From assembly GCA_964425105.1 (NCBI GenBank), contig CAYRLE010000052.1, positions 1 through 17,709 of the forward strand: 17,709 bases of DNA, in the 5' to 3' direction. This DNA comes from S012-109 sp964425105. GTDB taxonomy: Bacteria; Pseudomonadota; Gammaproteobacteria; SZUA-140. Below the pieces are notes generated by a model. The model had not been told where the DNA came from. It searched no databases and saw only the letters and a program-made list of their open reading frames with translations. Each line of letters opens with the position of its first letter. The first letter of the stretch is position 1. Shown here piece by piece: positions 7,103-14,411 of the stretch. The position numbers and the translations under genes are program-made.

Positions 7103-8208
7103 TCATAGAGCATCTCAGCGCCAGGGATGCGCTGACCGATAAACTCGTCAGGGTTCGTGCTAGCCAACATCCCCGGGATGTCCCTTGCCCCGCTGAGACC
7201 GTCAGGGCAGTCTTTGCCGATGATGGTGATGGATTTCTGGGGCTGGTAGGCGGTGAGGAAATCAGCCGCTATCCTCAGCGGATCTTCGCCGATCTCCTTC
7301 CCCGCAGTTGTCATGTGCCGGTGGCCGCGGATACCTCCCTGCGTGATTTGGCCGCAAAATTCGAAGAGGGCTGTAGTGCCCTTGCCGTGCTGGATGAGGA
7401 GGGCGCCTTTGTAGGCGTGGTGACTCATACCAGTCTGCTGGATGTGCTCCTGCGCTGGAACGAAGAATCCCGCCAGCAGGCCGAAAAGTTGTTGTTGCTC
7501 AACCGCCGCCTTACCCAGCGATTGTTCGCCACCCAGGAGGAAGAGCGCCTCTTCCTGGCGCGCGAACTCCATGATGAGATGGGGCAGTACTGCACCGCCA
7601 TCGTTGCCAATCTGCAGGTTATCAGCGACAGCAATACTGGCGGCAACCGCCAGATCCAGGAGCGCTGTGATACCATCCTCGAGCTTTGCGATCATGTCCA
7701 TGCCACCATCCAATCCATGTTGCGGCGCCTGCGGCCCACCTTGCTGGACGAGGTGGGTTTGCAATATGCCCTGCAGGAGCTGGTTGCCTCATGGTCCCGC
7801 ACCCATAGTGAGGTGAACTGCCATCTCGAGATGAAGGGATCACTAGATGATCTGGGCGAGACGGTCAATATCGCCCTCTATCGCATTATTCAGGAATGCC
7901 TGACCAACGTGGCGCGTCATGCCCATGCCCAGGAGGTCGTGATCTCTGTGCAACGTGGTGTTCCGGAGGAAGTGCTTCCGGACAACCTTTTCCCACGCCA
8001 CCGCCAGTCCACCGATGTGCTCGTGCTGACAGTCCGTGATGACGGCCAGGGAATCTCCGCTGTCGAAGAGCATCAAGGCCTTGGTCTGACTGGTATCAGG
8101 GAGCGGGTATTGAGTCTCAATGGTGATGTCAGGATTGACAGTGCGCCCGCCAATGGGGTAAGTATTGAAGTCGTTTTGCCGGTAGGTGGAGGCGAGGTCC
8201 TATCATGA
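7099..8208 (+). CDS. Sensor histidine kinase (NarX/UhpB type) with N-terminal CBS-like domain
   Basis: The 369-residue protein has no membrane segment and so senses a cytoplasmic signal. Residues about 9-120 form a CBS-pair-like domain containing RYPQRIFADLLPR (57-69) and FVGVVTHTSLLDVLL (104-118). A coiled linker (121-145) leads to a HisKA_3 dimerisation domain with the phospho-accepting H158 (ARELHDEMGQ). The ATPase domain has the N box (N270 in QECLTNVARHA), DDGQG (314-318) and GLGLTGIRER (327-336). It should phosphorylate the response regulator encoded directly downstream, whose ATG overlaps its stop. The N-terminal domain is shared with the GGDEF-EAL protein encoded at 9054, which points to a common ligand. 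The ligand is not evident; CBS pairs often bind adenine nucleotides. Confidence 0.92.
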   Translation: MIIEHLSARDALTDKLVRVRASQHPRDVPCPAETVRAVFADDGDGFLGLVGGEEISRYPQRIFADLLPRSCHVPVAADTSLRDLAAKFEEGCSALAVLDEEGAFVGVVTHTSLLDVLLRWNEESRQQAEKLLLLNRRLTQRLFATQEEERLFLARELHDEMGQYCTAIVANLQVISDSNTGGNRQIQERCDTILELCDHVHATIQSMLRRLRPTLLDEVGLQYALQELVASWSRTHSEVNCHLEMKGSLDDLGETVNIALYRIIQECLTNVARHAHAQEVVISVQRGVPEEVLPDNLFPRHRQSTDVLVLTVRDDGQGISAVEEHQGLGLTGIRERVLSLNGDVRIDSAPANGVSIEVVLPVGGGEVLS

Positions 8209-8837
8209 AGGCACAAGAAAAGATCACGATCCTTATCGTCGATGACCACCCCGTGGTGCGTCACGGCTACCACCTGTTGCTGGAGGGCAGCGGTGACATG
8301 AAGGTGGTGGCGGAGGCCGGCAATGCCCAGGAAGCCTATAGGGCGGCGGTGCGTTTCCTGCCCGATGTCATCGTCATGGATTTCTCCCTGCCGGACAACA
8401 GCGGCCTCGATGCCATCGGGCGGATTCTATCCAGGGAGCCGGACTCCCGGATCCTCGTCTTCAGCATTCATGAGAATCCCCTGCTGATGACGCGCGCCAA
8501 GGAAAAGGGCGCCAAGGGCTATCTCACCAAGCGCAGTATGCCCCATCAAATGGTCGCCGCGGTTCGCTTGGTGGCAGAAGGGGGGGAGTACTATGATTGC
8601 GGCCCGGCCTCCTCGCAGGCTGTGGACGATGATCGCTTGCAGCTGCTCTCCAGCCGCGAATTCGAAATATTCCTGTTGCTGGCCAAGGGGCTGAGCGTTA
8701 ACCGGATTGCCGATATTCTCCATATCAGCAGGAAGACCGTTGGCGTTCACCATACCCGCATCATGAACAAGATCGGCACGGATAGCCCTGCATATCTTGC
8801 CAGACTGGCCATTCGCCACGGCCTGATCCAACCCTAG
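8205..8837 (+). CDS. NarL/FixJ-family response regulator
   Basis: The 210-residue protein has a receiver domain (about 7-122) with D13 and D14, phospho-acceptor D59 (VIVMDFSLPD), S87 and K109 (GYLTK). A LuxR/NarL-type helix-turn-helix follows (about 145-208): LSSREFEIFLLLAKGLS, then ISRKTVGVHHTRIMNKIG as the recognition region. It is the cognate partner of the overlapping upstream kinase and acts as a DNA-binding transcription factor. Among known members it resembles the UvrY/GacA group in layout, but I would not name it so without a tree, since the paired kinase is a HisKA_3 type unlike BarA. Candidate binding repeats lie 128 bp downstream, in front of the GGDEF-EAL gene. Confidence 0.92.
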   Translation: MKAQEKITILIVDDHPVVRHGYHLLLEGSGDMKVVAEAGNAQEAYRAAVRFLPDVIVMDFSLPDNSGLDAIGRILSREPDSRILVFSIHENPLLMTRAKEKGAKGYLTKRSMPHQMVAAVRLVAEGGEYYDCGPASSQAVDDDRLQLLSSREFEIFLLLAKGLSVNRIADILHISRKTVGVHHTRIMNKIGTDSPAYLARLAIRHGLIQP

Positions 8838-8891
8838 TCTCCTTCTTCATTGCACTATTCTGCCTTCTTCATCAGGGAGGGCAGTCATCCC

Positions 8892-8920
8892 GTGTGGCAA
8901 GTCTGTTCCCAGACGCACAC
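8892..8920 (+). other. Interrupted hairpin after the response regulator gene
   Basis: GTGTG (8892-8896) and GTCTG (8901-8905) pair with CAGAC (8910-8914) and CACAC (8916-8920) around a TTCC loop, with an internal loop. No T-run follows. It may mark the 3' end of the two-component transcript or be an operator-like palindrome. Confidence 0.3.
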
Positions 8921-8964
8921 CGCTATAGCCTGACTGCTACTCTTGATCACTTCAAATTACCATC

Positions 8965-9042
8965 ACGATAAATAGGGAAAATCCTTATCAAAATATCTTC
9001 TCAGGCGAACGATAATTACCATGCTTCAAGGATGGTTATCGT
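8965..9042. promoter_or_regulatory. Candidate operator repeats ahead of the GGDEF-EAL gene
   Basis: ACGATAA occurs at 8965-8971 and 9009-9015, 44 bp apart (about four helical turns), and inverted as TTATCGT at 9036-9042. The second and third copies form an imperfect palindrome (9009-9022 with 9032-9042), and ATTACCAT is also repeated at 8956-8963 and 9015-9022. GATAAT at 9011-9016 could double as a -10 box. The right arm ends 11 bases before the GTG start. A LuxR-type regulator is encoded just upstream, so it is the obvious candidate to bind here. Confidence 0.4.
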
Positions 9043-9053
9043 AGCAGGAAGCA

Positions 9054-11738
9054 GTGCCTGGATTTACAGAGCAAAGATGGACGATTGACCGAGATATGAA
9101 CATGCCGGAAAAGAAGAAAAACTTGAATATATTTCTAGGTGATAACCTACCTGTTACAAGCTGTCTCACGGCGGGGAATGCAGTGAGCAATGATTTCATC
9201 CGGGTATGGGCAGATCAGCATCCCTCCGCCATTCACAGCGCCGGCGAGCAGCCGGTGTATGCGGTTTTTCATCGCGATGACAATAGCTTTCTCGGCGTGG
9301 TGAGTTCGGGACAGATTGCTCGTTACCCACAACGGATCTTCGCCGACCTGCTGCCGCGTCCACTCCAGAAAGTGCTGCTAGCAGAAGCTTCCCTGGATGC
9401 CTTTCTCGATCTCTACAGCGCCGCCGACAGCAAGATTCCGGTGCTGGATGGCGAGGGTGAATTGCTGGGCGTGGTGACTAGTCACAGCCTGTTGCAGACA
9501 TTGTTGCCTTATCTGCGCAGCAGGCAGGCATGTCCTGCCTTGTCGGAAAAAACCGAAGAAGTGCTCTATGGCCTGCTGGACTTGCTGGGACGGCAACTCG
9601 CAGCCGATGAGATCGGGCGGCAGGGACTTGAGATGTTGAGGGGGCTTTTTGCTGCCAGTGGCGCCGCATTGGCGATTATGGACGAGAACGGAGAAGCGGC
9701 AACGATTCTTTCCGCGGCGATGACAGCCGAGCAGGCGGAACAGCTAGCCGCCATGCCCGAGTTGGCAGTGGCCAGCGGCTCCCCGCTTCACATAGTCGAC
9801 ATCCATGGCGATCCCCGTACCGCCGATCTCCACTTTTATCACCCCGCCAGCCGTTCACTGCAGGTCTACGCCGTTGGCAGCCAGGGTGAAACGCGCGGCC
9901 GGCTCTATCTATTGGATGGCGAGAGGGGCACCCTGCCCAGCAGGATCGATGAGTTTGTAGTGGAGTTGTTTGTCAACATCCTGGGCGTGATGATGCGCCA
10001 GAAGCGGGAGCAACAGCGCCGCCTCCTGCTGGAGAACCAGCTGCACCTCTCCGCCATGGTGTTCGAGCATAGTCAGGCGGCCATCATTATCACCAACGCG
10101 CAGGAACAGATCGTGGCAGTCAATCCTGCCTTTTCCCTCATCACCGGCTATCAGCCCCAGGAGGTCATCGGCAAGACGCCGAGCATCCTGTCTTCCGGCG
10201 ACAATGATGCCGAATTCTACCGCGGCATGTGGGAGAGCATCTCCCAGCGCGGGGAATGGCAGGGGGAGATCAGGAACCGGCGCAAGAATGGTGAATTGTA
10301 TTCGGAGTGGCTGAAGATCAATGCCGTCTACGACGGTCATGGTTCGGTCACCCACTATATCGCGACCTTTTTCGATATCACTGAGCGCATTCACTCCGAT
10401 GAGCAGATCGAGCGCTTGGTCAATTACGATTCCCTGACCGGCCTCCCCAATCGCATTCTGGCCCGCGAGCAGATCAAGCAGGGCATGCTGGCCACGAAGG
10501 ATAGCGACAAGATGGTCGCCCTGTTGTTCATGGATCTGGACCATTTCAAGCATGTCAATGATTCCCTCGGTCATCTGGCGGGCGACCAGCTGCTGCAGGT
10601 GGTGGCGAAACGCATGCTGTCCTGTGTGCGTTCCCATCTCAGGATGCCGGATCAGGATGTGATTGCCCGCCAGGGCGGTGATGAGTTCACCCTTTTGCTT
10701 TGTGGACTGGAGTCGGAGGATGAAGTGGCCATGGTGTCCCAGCGCCTGCTGGATTCCTTTCATGAGCCGATTTCCGTCGCCGGCAGGCGGCTCTATCAGT
10801 CTCTCAGCATCGGGATTGCCATTTATCCCCGCGATGCCGCCAGCATCGATGAACTCATCAGCCATGCCGATATGGCCATGTACGCGGCAAAACGCAGCGG
10901 CCGCAATACTTACTGCTTCTTCGACAAGGGCATGGCACTGCGCAGCAATGAGATACTGGTGCTGAAGAACGGTCTCCACGGGGCGCTGGAAAAGGGCCAA
11001 TTCTTCCTCGAATATCAGCCGCGGGTGTCCATGGAGGATGAACGGATCATCGCCTTCGAAGCACTGATGAGATGGCGGCATCCGGAACTGGGCGTGGTGG
11101 CGCCCCTGAAGTTCATCCCGCTGCTGGAGGAGAGTAGCCTGATAGACAAGGTGGGTGAGTGGCTGTTGATGGAAGCCTGTGGCCAATGCCGCACTTGGCA
11201 GGCCGCCACCGGGAAAGATGGTCTGGTGGTGGCGGTCAACCTATCCGCCCGCCAGTTTCAAAATGCCCACATCATCGAGAACGTACTGCAAGCTCTAAAC
11301 AAGAGCGGGCTGGCGCCTCAGTGCCTGGAAATTGAACTGACGGAGTCCATTGCCATTCAGGATGTTGCCGCGACCATCAAGACTCTTGAAAGACTATCCG
11401 CTCTGGGCGTGAGGTGTTCCCTGGATGATTTTGGAACCGGTTATTCATCTCTCAGCTATCTGCGCGATTTTCAGTTGGCGGCACTGAAGATAGACAAGTC
11501 CTTTGTAAACCGCATACCGAGCTGTGAAAAGGACAATGCCGTAGTGCGGGCGATTGTCTCCACTGCCCATTCCTTGGGTATGAAAGTAGTGGCAGAGGGG
11601 GTGGAGAACCTGGAGCAAAAGGATTTTCTCCGTCACGAAGGATGCGAGGAGTATCAAGGCTATTTGTTCAGCAAGCCAGTGAAGGTGGAAGCGGCGCTGA
11701 GTTTACTGAAACAATCGATGAGCAAGTGCAAGGAGTGA
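9054..11738 (+). CDS. CBS-like/GAF-like/PAS/GGDEF/EAL c-di-GMP turnover protein
   Basis: The 894-residue soluble protein makes and/or degrades cyclic di-GMP. Domains in order: a CBS-pair-like N-terminal domain (about 34-156) sharing RYPQRIFADLLPR with the kinase encoded at 7099, a GAF-like region (about 170-315), a PAS domain (about 331-446), GGDEF (about 450-625) and EAL (about 635-885). The GGDEF motif is intact (541-545). The inhibitory I-site position reads PDQD instead of RxxD, so product inhibition is probably lost. The EAL residues are intact: E669, N729, E761, D791, D792, K812, E848 and Q868. Both activities are therefore possible. GTG 9054 has AGGA just upstream; ATG 9096 or 9102 would shorten it by 14 or 16 residues. 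The Aer-like receptor gene begins 9 bp after the stop. Confidence 0.93.
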   Translation: MPGFTEQRWTIDRDMNMPEKKKNLNIFLGDNLPVTSCLTAGNAVSNDFIRVWADQHPSAIHSAGEQPVYAVFHRDDNSFLGVVSSGQIARYPQRIFADLLPRPLQKVLLAEASLDAFLDLYSAADSKIPVLDGEGELLGVVTSHSLLQTLLPYLRSRQACPALSEKTEEVLYGLLDLLGRQLAADEIGRQGLEMLRGLFAASGAALAIMDENGEAATILSAAMTAEQAEQLAAMPELAVASGSPLHIVDIHGDPRTADLHFYHPASRSLQVYAVGSQGETRGRLYLLDGERGTLPSRIDEFVVELFVNILGVMMRQKREQQRRLLLENQLHLSAMVFEHSQAAIIITNAQEQIVAVNPAFSLITGYQPQEVIGKTPSILSSGDNDAEFYRGMWESISQRGEWQGEIRNRRKNGELYSEWLKINAVYDGHGSVTHYIATFFDITERIHSDEQIERLVNYDSLTGLPNRILAREQIKQGMLATKDSDKMVALLFMDLDHFKHVNDSLGHLAGDQLLQVVAKRMLSCVRSHLRMPDQDVIARQGGDEFTLLLCGLESEDEVAMVSQRLLDSFHEPISVAGRRLYQSLSIGIAIYPRDAASIDELISHADMAMYAAKRSGRNTYCFFDKGMALRSNEILVLKNGLHGALEKGQFFLEYQPRVSMEDERIIAFEALMRWRHPELGVVAPLKFIPLLEESSLIDKVGEWLLMEACGQCRTWQAATGKDGLVVAVNLSARQFQNAHIIENVLQALNKSGLAPQCLEIELTESIAIQDVAATIKTLERLSALGVRCSLDDFGTGYSSLSYLRDFQLAALKIDKSFVNRIPSCEKDNAVVRAIVSTAHSLGMKVVAEGVENLEQKDFLRHEGCEEYQGYLFSKPVKVEAALSLLKQSMSKCKE

Positions 11739-11747
11739 GGAAAGACC

Positions 11748-13319
11748 ATGAAAGTCAATCTCCCCATCAGTAACAAAGAACTGGAATATGATGCCGATCT
11801 GGAAATCATTTCCACCACCGATCTCAAGGGCAGCATCACCTATGCCAATGAGGCCTTCATTAAAGTCAGCGGTTTCACAAAGGATGAACTGCTCAACAGG
11901 AACCATAATGTCGTGCGTCACCCCGACATGCCGGCGGCGGCCTTTGCCGATCTCTGGCAGACCCTCAAGGCGGGCAAATCCTGGATGGGGATTGTAAAAA
12001 ACCGCTGTAAGAACGGTGACCATTACTGGGTCGATGCCTATGTGACACCGATCTTTGAACAAGGGAAGGTCAGCGGCTATCAATCGGTACGGGTGCGGCC
12101 CAGGCGGGAGGACGTACGGCGGGCAGAAAAGTTCTATGCCCGTCTCAACAACCCGAAAAAAGGGCGCTTCCGCCTGCCTGCGCTGGGGGTGACGGGCAAA
12201 TTGTTTGCCATCATGGGATTACTGTTGCTGGGGATGGGTGTCAGCCTGGCGGCTTGGTCGGAGATTCCTTGGCAGGAAAGCTCAATGGTGTTGTTGCCGT
12301 TCCTGACCGTGGCCTATCTGGCGGCCTGGATCTTTACGCGACCCATTATAGCTGTGGCCCACGAGGCCTCGCGCATCGTGGACAATCCAGTCATGCAGCA
12401 GGTCTATGTGGGACGCAGCGATGAAATCGGCAAGCCGTTGTTGGCCATGCGCATGCTGGAGTCCTGTACGCGTACCGTTCTGGGCCGGGTCACCGATGCC
12501 GCGGACAATCTGGCGCAGATGGCGCAACAGACCACCGATGCCATTGTGCAATCCCAGGAGGGCGTACAGCGCCAGCAGCAGGAGACCGAGCAGGTGGCCA
12601 CGGCCATGAACGAGATGGCAGCCAGTTCCCGGGAGGTGGCGAAAAGCACCGAACATGCCAGTCAGGCCGTGGATGAGGCGGACCTTGAGATCCGCCGGGG
12701 CAGGGAGGTGATGGAGCAGATCATCGCCAGCAGTGAAACCGTGTCCCGCGAGATCAGCCGCGCTGCAGAGGTGATCACAGCTCTGGACAGTCACAGCAAG
12801 AACATTGGCATGGTGCTGGAAGTCATCAAGGGCATTGCCGAGCAGACCAATCTATTGGCCCTCAATGCCGCCATTGAGGCGGCGCGGGCCGGCGAACAGG
12901 GGCGTGGTTTCGCCGTTGTGGCCGATGAGGTGCGCACCCTGGCACAGCGGACTCATGATTCCACCGAAGAGATCGAACAGATGATTGCCGATCTGCAGAA
13001 CGGTACCGGCCAGGCAGTGGCTGTGATGGACGACAGCTGTGCCCACGCTCGCCAGAGTCTGGAGTGTGCCGCGGCAGGAGGCGAGGCCCTGAGTGGCATC
13101 ACCCGTCACATTGCCAGGATCAACGACCTGAATCATCAGGTGGCCAGTGCCGCCGAGGAACAAAGCCATGTCGCCGAGGAGATCAATAGGAATCTGACCG
13201 AGATCAGCCGCCTGGCCAAGGAGGTGGCGCGCGGCGCCCGGCGCATCGGGGATGCCAACGAGCGGCAGGGGGCCATGGCCCGGCAGTTCAAGGGGATGGC
13301 GCGGCAGTTTACCGGCTGA
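11748..13319 (+). CDS. aer: Aer-like PAS aerotaxis/redox methyl-accepting chemotaxis protein
   Basis: The 523-residue protein has an N-terminal PAS domain (about 12-120) closely like E. coli Aer. N34, R57, H58, D60, W79 and N85, positions linked to FAD binding or signalling in Aer, are present at identical numbers. A membrane hairpin follows (about 151-170 and 178-197), then a HAMP-like stretch and the long signalling coiled coil. The conserved tip (EQTNLLALNAAIEAARAGEQ, 365-384) binds CheA and CheW. There is no CheR/CheB docking pentapeptide at the C terminus (ends RQFTG). It should steer swimming or twitching by oxygen or redox state. AGGA lies ahead of ATG 11748. It is likely co-transcribed with the GGDEF-EAL gene, linking taxis to c-di-GMP. 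Confidence 0.93.
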   Translation: MKVNLPISNKELEYDADLEIISTTDLKGSITYANEAFIKVSGFTKDELLNRNHNVVRHPDMPAAAFADLWQTLKAGKSWMGIVKNRCKNGDHYWVDAYVTPIFEQGKVSGYQSVRVRPRREDVRRAEKFYARLNNPKKGRFRLPALGVTGKLFAIMGLLLLGMGVSLAAWSEIPWQESSMVLLPFLTVAYLAAWIFTRPIIAVAHEASRIVDNPVMQQVYVGRSDEIGKPLLAMRMLESCTRTVLGRVTDAADNLAQMAQQTTDAIVQSQEGVQRQQQETEQVATAMNEMAASSREVAKSTEHASQAVDEADLEIRRGREVMEQIIASSETVSREISRAAEVITALDSHSKNIGMVLEVIKGIAEQTNLLALNAAIEAARAGEQGRGFAVVADEVRTLAQRTHDSTEEIEQMIADLQNGTGQAVAVMDDSCAHARQSLECAAAGGEALSGITRHIARINDLNHQVASAAEEQSHVAEEINRNLTEISRLAKEVARGARRIGDANERQGAMARQFKGMARQFTG

Positions 13320-13349
13320 GTTCACCCTTCGCGGTATGTGGTGTGGGGT

Positions 13350-13925
13350 TCAGATCTTTTCCGGTCGTACTGTCTCTTCCGATCCCAGCTGTTCCAGCCA
13401 GGTCAGCACCCGTGGCGGGATTTCCGCGGTGCCGGAATAGCGCACCAAGGTCACCAGGCGGGGAAATTCCAGCTGCAGCTGCAGGATGTTGGACAAGTTG
13501 AGCGTGGGCGTCTTCACTGCGGGGTTGTAGAAACCCAGCAGGGGTTTGCCGCAGGTGAGGAAACGCATGGCATTGACCCCCGATCCGAAGCCGGCCTCGT
13601 CGAAGCAATAGATGGCCGCCCGGGCTTCGGCCCGGAAGCGGTCGTCCAGTGTCAACATGAAACGAGTGGCCGCCTCGGCCTCATCCAGGGCGGCGCCCAG
13701 GCCGGCGCGGTAGGCGGGCCAGTCGCGGTCGTAGTATTCCATGGGATCGCAGACCATGCGCGCCAATTCCTCCCGCGCCATATCAGGAAATTGGCGCCGG
13801 TAGTAGCGGAAACGGGTGTCAAAGCCCAAGCCGGAGTCCTCCAGGGCCAGGATCAGCGCGGTCTTGAAGGACCAGGTGGGGTCGCTGGCGTACATGCCTT
13901 TGCCGCTGACGTAGCAGGGAATCAT
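13350..13925 (-). CDS. Conserved-looking protein, possibly nucleoside 2-deoxyribosyltransferase-like
   Basis: I do not firmly recognise this 191-residue protein. The start MIPCYVSGKGMYASD and the segment AIYCFDEAGFGSGVNAMRF followed by CGKPLLGFYNP (about 104-135) recall the nucleoside 2-deoxyribosyltransferase-like fold, where an aspartate and a GxxxE-type loop precede a GKP strand; the classical catalytic glutamate is not evident here. There is no signal peptide or membrane segment, so it is probably cytoplasmic. No Shine-Dalgarno is visible before ATG 13925; the next possible start is residue 11. The 161-bp palindromic element begins 24 bp upstream of the start codon. Its 3' end converges on the Aer-like gene with 30 bp between. 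Function should be treated as unknown. Confidence 0.72.
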   Translation of the reverse strand: MIPCYVSGKGMYASDPTWSFKTALILALEDSGLGFDTRFRYYRRQFPDMAREELARMVCDPMEYYDRDWPAYRAGLGAALDEAEAATRFMLTLDDRFRAEARAAIYCFDEAGFGSGVNAMRFLTCGKPLLGFYNPAVKTPTLNLSNILQLQLEFPRLVTLVRYSGTAEIPPRVLTWLEQLGSEETVRPEKI

Positions 13926-13949
13926 GGTCGGGGCGTCGCTGTGCTGCTA

Positions 13950-14110
13950 GGGAACCTCTGATCAATTCATGAACCGGAGTCTGGTGGCTGAAATGTCCCG
14001 GCTCGGCGTTGAAAATCTTGGCAATAGCACGCTATTACCTGCGCTTTTCGCCTTGATCCGGAACATTTCATCTCACCATCCATCCGGCCCAGAATTAATC
14101 AGAGGTTCCC
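13950..14110. repeat. 161-bp imperfect palindrome (MITE-like)
   Basis: The ends 13950-13968 and 14092-14110 are inverted repeats of 19 bp with one mismatch. The complementarity continues inward: TGAAATGTCCCGG pairs with CCGGAACATTTCA, and the centre is AATAGC-AC-GCTATT (14023-14036). The whole element folds about one midpoint near 14029/14030. It has no coding capacity. It lies between the leftward gene ending its 5' side at 13925 and tRNA-Val. Such short full-length palindromes are typical of non-autonomous mobile repeats present in many copies. Confidence 0.75.
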
Positions 14111-14118
14111 AGGGAAAA

Positions 14119-14195
14119 TGGTAGGCGCGGGCGGACTCGAACCGCCGACTTCCACCGTGTGAAGGTGGCACTCTAACCAGCTGAGCTACGCGCCT
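14119..14195 (-). tRNA. tRNA-Val (anticodon CAC)
   Basis: Read leftward, the 77 bases fold as a tRNA: acceptor AGGCGCG pairs fully with CGCGCCT, the anticodon stem CCACC/GGTGG encloses TTCACAC with anticodon CAC (reads GUG), and the T arm contains GGTTCGAGTCC. Discriminator A and an encoded CCA end the gene at 14119. It has its own promoter upstream (14212-14240) and lies divergent to gltX. Confidence 0.95.
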
Positions 14196-14211
14196 GTCGG
14201 CAAGGGATAGC

Positions 14212-14240
14212 ATTCTAAGGATTCACGGCAGAAGCGTCAA
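14212..14240 (-). promoter_or_regulatory. Promoter of tRNA-Val
   Basis: On the minus strand TTGACG (14240-14235) is followed after exactly 17 bp by TAGAAT (14217-14212). Both are close to the sigma-70 consensus. Transcription would start about 10 bases before the tRNA 5' end at 14195. Confidence 0.75.
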
Positions 14241-14291
14241 ATCCCCACTGTTCGTCCTCCCCTTTTCCAAGGGGGGAGTGAGGGGGGATTT
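14239..14291. repeat. 53-bp C/G-tract interrupted palindrome
   Basis: AAATCCCC (14239-14246) and GGGGATTT (14284-14291) flank an inner pair, CTCCCC (14257-14262) with GGGGAG (14273-14278), around TTTTCCAA. Repeats of the type CCCCTTTTCCAAGGGGGG recur between genes in many bacteria. It overlaps the -35 box of the tRNA-Val promoter and precedes the gltX promoter. Confidence 0.6.
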
Positions 14292-14375
14292 CTCGGGCGG
14301 TATACTCCTTTGGCATCTCCCCGCCGTAGCGAGTGCCAGGAGGCCCGGCGACACACTCTATTTTTCCCGCAAACC

Positions 14376-14384
14376 TGCTACAAT
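14376..14384 (+). promoter_or_regulatory. Extended -10 promoter of gltX
   Basis: TGC-TACAAT (14376-14384) is an extended -10 element 27 bp before the gltX start codon. The -35 region is weak (CTCTAT at 14356-14361), as is usual for extended -10 promoters. Confidence 0.5.
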
Positions 14385-14411
14385 AGCCCCCCATTGAGGA
14401 CAGGATGGATC

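Noticed and set aside
9909..11186. Minus-strand reading frame (425 codons) opposite the GGDEF region
   Set aside because: It is a shadow of an intact GGDEF-EAL gene with low-complexity translation.
13950..14110. Intrinsic terminator for the convergent or neighbouring genes
   Set aside because: The palindrome is far longer than a terminator stem and has no T-run at its ends; it fits a mobile repeat better.
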